Origin: Oscillospiraceae bacterium
GTDB lineage: Bacteria > Bacillota > Clostridia > Oscillospirales > UBA929
Direction: 5' to 3'
Assembly: GCA_031289065.1 (NCBI GenBank)
Contig: JAITQI010000146.1
Location: 1 to 12,645 of the forward strand
Length of the DNA stretch: 12,645 bases
Positions 6,748 through 12,645 of the stretch are shown here, one piece after another. The position numbers and the translations under genes are program-made. Each line of letters begins with the position of its first letter. The stretch's first letter is position 1. Under the pieces are notes generated by a model. That model ran no database searches. It worked only from the letters and a program-made list of their open reading frames with translations, and was not told the DNA's origin.

Positions 6748-7140
6748 ATGAACATCGCTCTGCTGGCCCACGACCGAAAAAAAGAACTAATGCTACAATT
6801 TTGCATCGCCTACCGGGGGATTTTGGCCAAACACACGCTGTTTGCCACCGGGATCACCGGCAACCTGGTCAGCGAGGCCTGCGGCCTGCCGGTCAACCGG
6901 TTCCTTTCCGGCGCCCAGGGCGGGGAGCAGCAGATCAGCGCCCGGATCGCCTACGACGAAATCGACCTGCTGATCATGTTCCGCGACCCCGCCGGGCAGG
7001 AGGTGGACGCCTCCCTGTTGCGCCTGTGCGACGCACACAACGTCCCGGTGGCCACCAACATCGCCACCGCCGAGGTGCTCGTCCACGGCCTGGCCCGGGG
7101 CGATTTGGACTGGCGGGACATTGTGAACCCGAAAAAGTAG
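6748..7140 (+). CDS. mgsA: Methylglyoxal synthase family protein with altered active site
   Basis: Methylglyoxal synthase converts dihydroxyacetone phosphate to methylglyoxal and phosphate, bypassing lower glycolysis. The 130 residues cover the whole family fold: AHD with H8 (equivalent to E. coli H19), [10 protein letters not shown] (phosphate-binding TGxTG), [46 protein letters not shown] and the clostridial-style [13 protein letters not shown] tail. Two key sites differ. The catalytic Asp of GGDQQ (E. coli D71) is E60 here, by a GAG codon. The loop between FRDP and LLRLC is about four residues shorter (AGQEVDAS) and has no histidine matching E. coli H98. The ATG at 6748 follows ctggaggt (6733-6740). 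The protein is either a variant synthase or an enzyme-derived binding protein. Family identity is secure, activity is not. Confidence 0.88.
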   Translation: MNIALLAHDRKKELMLQFCIAYRGILAKHTLFATGITGNLVSEACGLPVNRFLSGAQGGEQQISARIAYDEIDLLIMFRDPAGQEVDASLLRLCDAHNVPVATNIATAEVLVHGLARGDLDWRDIVNPKK

Positions 7141-7191
7141 TTTGGAGGGGCGAAGAGGCTGAAGAGGCGCGCCCCCATACGCGACATAACC

Positions 7192-7245
7192 ACACGGCGC
7201 CGGATGGGTATACAGCCCGTTCCCGGCGTCGTGTTTGTTTTTGCT
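7192..7245 (+). terminator. Hairpin with T-rich tail downstream of mgsA (terminator 1)
   Basis: The arms acacggcgccgg (7192-7203) and ccggcgtcgtgt (7223-7234) form a 12-bp stem with one G-T pair. An inner ggg/ccc helix (7206-7208 with 7216-7218) has a TATACAG loop. A T-rich run (tgtttgttttt) follows. It lies 52 bases after the mgsA stop. Confidence 0.65.
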
Positions 7246-7269
7246 GTCTGTGATTTTTTGGAAGACGTG

Positions 7270-7294
7270 GCGCCGGGTGATCCGGCGCTTTTTT
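7270..7294 (+). terminator. Intrinsic terminator downstream of mgsA (terminator 2)
   Basis: A perfect 7-bp GC stem, gcgccgg (7270-7276) with ccggcgc (7282-7288), has a gtgat loop and is followed at once by six T residues (7289-7294). It is a textbook rho-independent terminator and probably ends the minD-mgsA transcript. Confidence 0.85.
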
Positions 7295-7551
7295 GGCGGG
7301 GTTCGCGCGTTTTTTCGGGGGGCGGGTCCGGGGCGTTTGGCTGGGGATGAGGCGGGGGGGGTGCCGGAGGGGCGCCTTGTTCAGGGGGATATGAATTCTT
7401 TCGATATAAAAAATACAGGCGGCGAACAGAGGATAAAGCGCCGTTTCGGAGCGGGAAGGCCCCTGGGGGCCGCCGACCGCTGGGCGAAGGCCGCTGCGGG
7501 CGAGGGATTTCGGCGGGGCCGGGGGCCGCGCTTGCCGTTTTGCGGGGCCAT

Positions 7552-7607
7552 GCTTTCGTTTAGATAGATGCTCCTTCGCGGGAAAGAGCATCTATCTAAA
7601 CGAAAGC
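7552..7607. repeat. Perfect 22-bp inverted repeat with short loop
   Basis: The left arm is 7552-7573 and begins gctttcgtttag. The right arm, 7586-7607, is its exact complement over all 22 bases. The 12-base centre can add three more pairs (ttc with gaa) around a GCGG tetraloop, giving a hairpin of about 56 nt. The arms are clearly less GC-rich than the flanking DNA. No T-run follows. A second perfect hairpin (7605-7622) overlaps its right end. Confidence 0.85.
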
Positions 7608-7784
7608 CGCGGGGGCGCGGCTATGGGGCCGGGGCTGCCCCGGGGACGGACGTTTTCGGGCGGGCAAGTCGGCCGGGAAGCGCCCGGCAAAGGCGTTTTC
7701 GGCGGCGGCCATGGGCCGTAACGGACAGGCGGGCGGAAGGCGGGAAAAACACGTCGGCCGCCGGGGAAAATTTACGCTGTCGGA

Positions 7785-7813
7785 TTGACTTTTTTCTACA
7801 TCTGGTGTATCAT
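7785..7813 (+). promoter_or_regulatory. Predicted sigma-A promoter for the BMP lipoprotein gene
   Basis: TTGACT (7785-7790) and TATCAT (7808-7813) each match the vegetative consensus at five of six positions, and they are exactly 17 bp apart. Transcription would start near 7820, leaving a leader of roughly 100 nt before the ATG at 7918. Confidence 0.75.
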
Positions 7814-7917
7814 AAACTGTAGAGTATGTTTATATGGCGGCGCGATAAATTTCCGGCGGCAAGAAGTGCTTTCTTCTGGGGCTTCTCGCATAAAATCTTT
7901 TTTTGGAGGGTCTTTTT

Positions 7918-8970
7918 ATGACAGGGAAATCTTCTCGACTTATTACGACGATTTTAGCGGGGCTGACGCTGCTTTTGGCCGGGTGCGGCAATCAGCCCGC
8001 CGCCAGTACAGACGGGCCCAAATACGACACAGACAAGTATAAAGTAGCTGTCATGGTGTGTGACGCCGAAATGCGTTCTTCCTCCAACCAGTCTGTCTGG
8101 GCGGGGGCCGATAAATTCTCCAAGGAAACCGGTATCGAGATCAAGTGGTTCTCCGCGGCCCACAACGCGGAGGCCGACGGGGTCATCGAGCAGATTCTCA
8201 GCGAGGGCTTCACCGTCGTCATCAACGCCAACGGGGACGACGCCGCCATGGTCAAGCAAAAGGCGCAGGAGAACCCCGACGTCCTGTTCGCCCAGATCGA
8301 CGGGGTCCTGGACCCCACCGGGGTGGCCAATTTGGTGAGCGCCAGCGTTCAGGCCCAGCAGCCCGCCTTCCTGGCGGGGTACATCGCCGCCCGGAAGACC
8401 GAAACCGGCAAGGTGGGCTTCCTGGCAGGCACCTACAACATCCCCGGCTTGGTGCTGGAAGCGGGCTTTGTGGCCGGTGTGGCCTACGCCAACAAGGAAA
8501 AGGGCACCTCGGTGCAGATCGAGACCCGCTATGTGGGCAACGCGTACAACCGGGACGGCGGGTATGACGGCTTCGACCGCCTGCTGTCCGACGGGTCGGA
8601 TATCATCTTCATCGCCACCGGCGGCGACACGGGCAACGGCGCCCTTTACGCGGCCAAGGTGACCGGCGGGCTGTGCGTGGCGATGGGGGACAGCGAATAC
8701 CTCGCGCCGAACAGCGTGCTGGCGGCGGTCTCCAAAAAGATCGACGCGGCCTGCTATGAAACCGCTCTGGGCCTTGTGAGCGGCACCATCAAGGGCGGGC
8801 AGACGGTCCTCCACGGCTTCAACGACGGCCAGGCGGGCTTCATCGCCACCAAAAACACCGAGGGCAAGCTGGGCACGGAGCTGTTCAACGAGGTCAAAGC
8901 TCTGGCGGAGCAGCTCAAGGCGAATGAGATCGACATCCCCATGGACACGGTTGTAGCCCCCGAAGTGTGA
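7918..8970 (+). CDS. BMP family (PnrA/TmpC-like) substrate-binding lipoprotein
   Basis: This 350-residue lipoprotein is exported and tethered to the outer face of the membrane. The signal peptide has a basic start (MTGKSSR), a hydrophobic core (LITTILAGLTLLL) and a lipobox LAGC with C23 as the lipidated residue. The mature part has the two-lobed periplasmic-binding fold of the BMP family, whose studied members bind purine nucleosides for ABC import. Recognisable segments are KVAVMVCD at the first strand, AGADKFSKETGIEIKWF, EQILSEGFTVVINANGDD, AFLAGYIAARKTETGKVGFLAG, LEAGFVAGVAYANKEKG, ADIIF-like SDIIFIATGGDTGNGALYAA and VAMGDSEYLAPNSVLAAVSKKID. The ATG at 7918 is 7 bases after ggaggg (7905-7910). 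No ABC permease or ATPase gene is adjacent, so it is either an orphan binding protein or a sensor. The nucleoside ligand is inferred from the family only. Confidence 0.88.
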   Translation: MTGKSSRLITTILAGLTLLLAGCGNQPAASTDGPKYDTDKYKVAVMVCDAEMRSSSNQSVWAGADKFSKETGIEIKWFSAAHNAEADGVIEQILSEGFTVVINANGDDAAMVKQKAQENPDVLFAQIDGVLDPTGVANLVSASVQAQQPAFLAGYIAARKTETGKVGFLAGTYNIPGLVLEAGFVAGVAYANKEKGTSVQIETRYVGNAYNRDGGYDGFDRLLSDGSDIIFIATGGDTGNGALYAAKVTGGLCVAMGDSEYLAPNSVLAAVSKKIDAACYETALGLVSGTIKGGQTVLHGFNDGQAGFIATKNTEGKLGTELFNEVKALAEQLKANEIDIPMDTVVAPEV

Positions 8971-8991
8971 ACCATGATTACAGTAAACTTG

Positions 8992-9012
8992 GTTGACAGA
9001 TGACAAAGGACA
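8992..9012. repeat. Degenerate heptad array 6 (NNNGACA)
   Basis: The units gttgaca (8992-8998), gatgaca (8999-9005) and aaggaca (9006-9012) keep GACA at exact 7-base spacing while the first three positions vary. The array lies in the 125-base gap between the lipoprotein and sortase genes, 21 bases after the upstream stop. The gap otherwise contains the hairpin at 9051-9070. Confidence 0.6.
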
Positions 9013-9050
9013 AACGGCGGATGGACGTGTGCGTTTTTCTGCTTTGTGTG

Positions 9051-9070
9051 CTGGGAGGGTGACTTCCCAG
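9051..9070 (+). promoter_or_regulatory. GNRA-capped hairpin just upstream of the sortase ribosome site
   Basis: The arms ctgggagg (9051-9058) and cttcccag (9063-9070) form eight pairs, one of them G-T, closed by a GTGA tetraloop of the GNRA class. The ribosome site ggaggaggtg (9078-9087) begins 7 bases later, and the sortase ATG is at 9096. The position would suit a stabilising or translation-modulating leader element. Confidence 0.5.
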
Positions 9071-9095
9071 TTCTGGCGGAGGAGGTGCTCCGAAT

Positions 9096-10763
9096 ATGGC
9101 CCAGGTCGGCAAGCTCCTGCATCTATACTTAGGTGAATCCCTCCCCGAAGGCGACGGGACAGCCCGCCGGACATTGGGCGGACGGGAAGTGCGCCGGGTC
9201 GAAGAGGCCCGGGATTTCCCGTTTGAACTGTATTTCGCGCTGGTGGAGGCCGACACGGTGGTCGTGACCGGCTCCTTCCCGGCCTGGCGGCGGGACGCGG
9301 AAACGCCCCTGCGGGCGGTAGGCGAAGCGGTGTGCCTGTTTACGGGGCAAAAAGTTTGGGACGGCCAGGGCGATCGCCTGGAAGAGGGCGGCCTGTTCCT
9401 GGGCCTGTCCTTCTCGGTGGGAGACCGGCAGTTCTACCTGGTGCCGGGGGCTTCGGACAAGGCCGCCCGGGCTTACGCCATCATTGAGCGACACAGGGAC
9501 GCCCGTCCCGTTACATATGAGGAAACCCCGCCCCTCGAGGCCCTCCCGCCCGAGTGGACGGAAGAGTCGACACAGTCGTCGGACGCGGAGGCTTACGACG
9601 ACCGGGCGGCGGTGTGGAGACCCCCCGAAGAACCCGAGGCGGGGCACCCCGCGCCGCTTCTTCAGCAGACGGAAGCCCTTGCCCCTCCGGCGGACGCTGC
9701 CCGGGCGGTTGAGCCGCTCGAGGCCGCGCTTTTTCCCCCGGTGAGGGAAGCGCCCCCGACGGCGGTAGCCGTCTCTGAGCCGGAGACCCTCCCGGAGACC
9801 GACCAGGCGTCGGCCGCGGAGGCGGCCGGGAAGATGCCGGGGTTCCGGAAACTGCTTGTGATCGCGGCCTGCGTCATGGTGGCCGTGGCGATTGCGGGGA
9901 TCATCTACCGCACGCTGGAGGACTGGTACGCGGACGACAGCGGTTCCTCCATGAGCAGCCTGTATTGGCGGGGCGGCGGGCCGGCGACGCTGATGTTGCC
10001 GCTGGCGGCGGCCTCCGGCGGCGGGAACGCGGTTCCGGCGGCGGCCGACCCGGGGACGGAGCCCTTGACCGAAGCGGTACCCCTGACGATCCTGGGGGAT
10101 TTCCAGCCACTGCTGGCGGAAAACCCGGACGTGGTCGGCTGGCTGACCGTGCCGGGCACCAAGGCCGACGGTCCGGTGCTGTTCGCGCCGGACAACTACT
10201 ATCTCACCCACAACTTCAACAAGGAATCCAGCCGGTCGGGCACCCTGTTCCTGGACAGTCAGGACGCCATCACCGGGACGCACACCAGCGACAACCTGGC
10301 CATATACGGCCACAACATGAAGAGCGGCGCGATGTTCGGCCGCCTGAAAGAATACCAGCAGCTGTCCTTTTACCGGAAAAATCCCGTGTTCGTTTTCGAC
10401 ACCCTCTACGAGAGAGGGTATTGGGTCGTCTTCAGCGTGTTTATCACCAACGCGGAGGCGGCGCAGGACAACGGTCAGTTTTTCGAGTGGCGGACGGCGG
10501 ATTTCCTCTCTCGGGAAGACAAAGAGGTCTTCCTGGACGACTGCGCGGCCCGCTCCCTCTTTGTAACGGGGGTGGACGTACAGGCCGGGGATCCGCTTCT
10601 CAGTCTGACCACCTGCACCTATGAATTCACCGAAGCCCGGCTTGTGTTGATGGCGCGCAAAGTACGCCCGGGGGAGACCATCGACGTCAGCGGCGCGGCG
10701 GTAAACGCCAGCCCGCTTTATCCACAGGCGTGGTACGATATACATGGCGGCTCGAAACCCTAA
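9096..10763 (+). CDS. Class B sortase with long cytoplasmic N-terminal region
   Basis: Sortases are membrane cysteine transpeptidases that attach surface proteins to peptidoglycan or polymerise pilins. Of 555 residues, only the last 220 or so are the sortase. Its features are ENPDVVGWLTVPGT, IYGHNMKSGAMFG with catalytic H406, LSLTTCTYEF with catalytic C507, and R515 in the ARLVLMARK strand, all of class B type. One membrane helix lies at about 253-273 (LVIAACVMVAVAIAGIIY). A Gly/Ala-rich stalk follows (about 275-335). Residues 1-145 look globular and mixed alpha/beta (LYFALVEADTVVVTGSF, GLFLGLSFSVGDRQFYLVPG). I do not recognise this domain. Residues 150-248 are a Pro/Glu/Ala-rich linker. Typical class B sortases are about 220-300 residues long, so the cytoplasmic part is unusual. 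The ATG at 9096 follows a strong ribosome site. The downstream secreted thioester protein is the likely substrate. Confidence 0.9.
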   Translation: MAQVGKLLHLYLGESLPEGDGTARRTLGGREVRRVEEARDFPFELYFALVEADTVVVTGSFPAWRRDAETPLRAVGEAVCLFTGQKVWDGQGDRLEEGGLFLGLSFSVGDRQFYLVPGASDKAARAYAIIERHRDARPVTYEETPPLEALPPEWTEESTQSSDAEAYDDRAAVWRPPEEPEAGHPAPLLQQTEALAPPADAARAVEPLEAALFPPVREAPPTAVAVSEPETLPETDQASAAEAAGKMPGFRKLLVIAACVMVAVAIAGIIYRTLEDWYADDSGSSMSSLYWRGGGPATLMLPLAAASGGGNAVPAAADPGTEPLTEAVPLTILGDFQPLLAENPDVVGWLTVPGTKADGPVLFAPDNYYLTHNFNKESSRSGTLFLDSQDAITGTHTSDNLAIYGHNMKSGAMFGRLKEYQQLSFYRKNPVFVFDTLYERGYWVVFSVFITNAEAAQDNGQFFEWRTADFLSREDKEVFLDDCAARSLFVTGVDVQAGDPLLSLTTCTYEFTEARLVLMARKVRPGETIDVSGAAVNASPLYPQAWYDIHGGSKP

Positions 10764-10829
10764 TTGATTTGGAAGAGAATCGCGGCAGGATTGGGAACTC
10801 GGACGAAAAGCGATGGAGGTTATAGAAGC

Positions 10830-12645
10830 ATGAAGAAGATTATGGGAACAAAAGCGAAAACGGCGCTGATCGCGGCGATGCTGGTGATCAGTATGGTGGT
10901 GGCGCAGTTCGCGTCACTGGTGGTTCCTTCCCTGGCCTGGACGGATCCCGCGGTGTTTACGATCCAGGGCGGCGGCGACAGCAGTACCTTTGTGGGCGGG
11001 CCGGCCCTGAACGTGGGCTATTGCGCGGATCATGGCAAGCCCTTCGCGTCTAGCTATACGATGACGCCGCACGCCGAAACGGTCTCCGACTTTTTCGCCG
11101 CGGAGATGCTGTACGCCTATCCCAACATGACGGCGGCGACGGTGGTCAATCAGCTCACGAACGCGGAATACGCGATCCTCGGGTTGGCCAAACCGGCTGT
11201 AAACAACACCTCCTATCAGCTGGCCACCCAGCGGATTGTGTGGACGGCGCTCACCCCCGGCTACGTGTATGACGGCGCTTACAGCGACTATTACCGCCTC
11301 ATTCAGGCGCTGGCGAACCGCCTGCTGCACGTGCCCAGCTTCAACAACCAGGAATTCCAGATGGAATTTGTGAGCGACGGGCTGGGCACCCTCGGCCATT
11401 ACGAGGTCGTCGTCACGGACAACAACAACGCGAGCATGTTTTACACCCTGGTGGGGAACACGCCCGGGCTGACGTATACGTCCCGGGTGAACACCGTGCT
11501 CGGCGTGGTGGAACACGTTTTCTCCATGCCCGCCGATATGGTGAACGACGGGTTGGTGCCCTATTACGCCGACCTTGAGATTGTGTCTCCCCCAAACAGC
11601 GTGGGCCCTCCGACGCGTTGGGCGACCAGTGATACCTCTATACAGAACATCTACACGGGCGCGAGAGCGGTCACGGCTCGGTTCAGACTGTTCTTCTCCC
11701 CCAATGTGCCCCCGGACGTCGAGCTGACCAAGGAGTCCGACCCCAGAGCGGGTTCGCTGGTCACCGAAGGCACTGTGATTACTTACACCATCCGGGTCAC
11801 CAACAAGGGCCGGGTGGGTTTTGAGCGCGCTTTCGAGGTTTGGGACACCATTCCGGCCAACACGACCTTTGTCGAAGGGTCCGCGACCGGCGGCAACCGC
11901 GTGACGCGGACCGGCAACGTCCTGAGATGGTATATCGACAACCTGAATCCCTATGACTCCGCCACGCTGACCTTCAAGGTGAGGGTCAACGCCATGCCGG
12001 CCAACTCGTGCTGCACCCGGCTGATTTCCAACACGGCCTTCGGCAGCGGCGGGCAATCGTCGAACACCGTCGTCCTTGAGCAGTGCTGCGTCGGGCCGAC
12101 CGCCGTCAAGCGGGCGGTGCCGGAGCACGGCTCCATCGTCAAGGAAGGCGACACCATCCAGTACACCATCACGGTGTACAACCCCGGCGGGGAGATCGCC
12201 CGGGGTCAGCGCATCCAAGACATCGTGCCGGACGGCACCACGCTGATTGCGTCCACCGTGTCGGACAGCGGCGTCATCAGCAACGGCAACAAGCAGATCG
12301 ACTGGGCCCTGGCGGACATTCCGGCGGGCGGGCAGAAGAGCGTCACCTTCAGCGTGACGGTTGACCCGTTGCCCACCGGCGTGGGTTACCGCTCCCTGGT
12401 CAACCGCGCCTACCGCAACGGACTCATCATCAATGACACCGAACATTTTGTCTACGGCAGCACCATCGCGGGCTCCAAGAAGGCCGTCCCGGTGTCGGGC
12501 ACCATCGTCGAGCCCGGCGAGGACATCACCTACACCATCACCGTGCGCAACAACGGCGCGGGCGTGGCCCGTGACGTGGTCGTGCGGGATCAGGTGCCGG
12601 ACGGCACCGCCTTCGTGGGCGCCGGCCCGGCCGCCACCCCGGCCA
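10830..12645 (+). CDS. Secreted thioester-domain surface protein with DUF11 repeats (3' end outside window)
   Basis: This is a surface adhesin-like protein with 605 residues in view. A signal peptide (KTALIAAMLVISMVVAQF core) probably ends at SLA36/W37. The N-terminal domain has both halves of a Cys-Gln thioester domain: C65 in VGYCADHGKPF and Q134 in YQLATQRIVWTA. Domains of this kind form an internal thioester and can bind host amines covalently. DUF11-type beta repeats follow. Repeat 1 is at about 295-392 (TKESDPRAGSLVTEGTVITYTIRVTN), repeat 2 at about 422-520 (VKRAVPEHGSIVKEGDTIQYTITVYN) and repeat 3 from about 548 to beyond the window. Cys-Cys pairs (394-395 and 419-420) lie between repeats 1 and 2. 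The ATG at 10830 follows ggagg (10815-10819), 66 bases after the sortase stop, implying an operon. The sorting signal expected at the C-terminus is out of view. Confidence 0.88.
   Translation, partial: MKKIMGTKAKTALIAAMLVISMVVAQFASLVVPSLAWTDPAVFTIQGGGDSSTFVGGPALNVGYCADHGKPFASSYTMTPHAETVSDFFAAEMLYAYPNMTAATVVNQLTNAEYAILGLAKPAVNNTSYQLATQRIVWTALTPGYVYDGAYSDYYRLIQALANRLLHVPSFNNQEFQMEFVSDGLGTLGHYEVVVTDNNNASMFYTLVGNTPGLTYTSRVNTVLGVVEHVFSMPADMVNDGLVPYYADLEIVSPPNSVGPPTRWATSDTSIQNIYTGARAVTARFRLFFSPNVPPDVELTKESDPRAGSLVTEGTVITYTIRVTNKGRVGFERAFEVWDTIPANTTFVEGSATGGNRVTRTGNVLRWYIDNLNPYDSATLTFKVRVNAMPANSCCTRLISNTAFGSGGQSSNTVVLEQCCVGPTAVKRAVPEHGSIVKEGDTIQYTITVYNPGGEIARGQRIQDIVPDGTTLIASTVSDSGVISNGNKQIDWALADIPAGGQKSVTFSVTVDPLPTGVGYRSLVNRAYRNGLIINDTEHFVYGSTIAGSKKAVPVSGTIVEPGEDITYTITVRNNGAGVARDVVVRDQVPDGTAFVGAGPAATPA

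Larger units (their letters stand above)
7141..7917. other. Gene-free region between mgsA and the BMP lipoprotein gene
   Basis: About 780 bases carry no credible gene. The open frames on + (7235-7567 and 7568-7822) span the terminators and the palindrome and have low-complexity Arg/Gly-rich translations. The region holds two terminators at its left end, then GC-rich DNA with small hairpins. Examples are ggcccc/ggggcc at 7458-7471 and agccgcg/cgcggct at 7605-7622. An AT-rich patch lies at 7390-7416 (gaattctttcgatataaaaa). A 22-bp-arm inverted repeat lies at 7552-7607, and a promoter and roughly 100-nt leader lie at the right end. No tRNA or known riboswitch was recognised. Confidence 0.6.

Noticed and set aside
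7235..7822. Two consecutive + strand open frames (7235-7567 and 7568-7822)
   Set aside because: They run across the second terminator and through the long inverted repeat, the translations are Arg/Gly-rich, and neither has a convincing ribosome site.
7814..7917. Purine riboswitch in the lipoprotein leader
   Set aside because: The conserved three-way-junction core sequences are not found. Only weak alternative pairings are visible.
9129..10745. 538-codon open frame on the minus strand
   Set aside because: It is a shadow of the sortase gene. The composition is low-complexity Arg/Gly/Pro and there is no ribosome site.
10914..12446. 510-codon open frame on the minus strand
   Set aside because: It is antisense to the thioester/DUF11 gene, whose signal peptide, domain motifs and ribosome site are clear. 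Long antisense frames are expected in GC-rich DNA, and the translation is His/Arg/Gly-rich without family features.

Overview
The window reads as a chromosomal segment of a GC-rich, Gram-positive anaerobe of the class Clostridia, probably Oscillospiraceae-like. This rests on clostridial-type protein sequences (SecA with a SEC-C tail, FprA flavodiiron protein, PBP2/MinD/MgsA neighbours, BMP lipoprotein, class B sortase with a thioester adhesin), strong GGAGG ribosome-binding sites, and heavy G/C use at third codon positions. The taxon is inferred from content; no marker in the window fixes it. All supported genes are on the + strand.

Layout. Positions 2-358 hold the C-terminus of SecA. Then come a flavodiiron protein (415-1539), glutamate racemase murI (1703-2524), a DUF1934 beta-barrel protein (2544-2978), a duplicated DUF1599/MazG-like protein (3014-3583) and a class B penicillin-binding protein of the PBP2 type (3703-5769). 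A good extended -10 promoter (5758-5786) appears to drive a MinD-type ATPase (5955-6716) and a methylglyoxal-synthase-family protein (6748-7140), closed by two terminator hairpins (7192-7245, 7270-7294). A gene-free stretch of about 780 bases follows and contains a long perfect inverted repeat. A consensus-like promoter (7785-7813) then precedes a BMP-family lipoprotein (7918-8970). The window ends with a class B sortase carrying a large cytoplasmic N-terminal region (9096-10763) and its likely substrate, a secreted thioester-domain protein with DUF11 repeats (10830 to beyond the end).

How the genes fit together. murI and the PBP make and cross-link peptidoglycan. MinD normally positions the division septum. 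The sortase and thioester protein form a cell-surface adhesion module. The PBP-MinD-MgsA run looks like a reduced version of the clostridial mreBCD-mrdA-minCDE-rodA-mgsA cluster, with minC, minE and rodA absent from their expected places.

Most unusual signals: (1) seven-base tandem repeats in six of the intergenic gaps, in three cases supplying the upstream gene's stop codon after a final Asn codon; (2) an MgsA-like protein in which the catalytic Asp is Glu and the active-site His loop is shortened; (3) a MinD without partners or a recognisable membrane-targeting tail; (4) a sortase with an unidentified cytoplasmic domain; (5) several perfect palindromes, one overlapping the fprA stop codon and one with 22-bp arms in the gene-free region.
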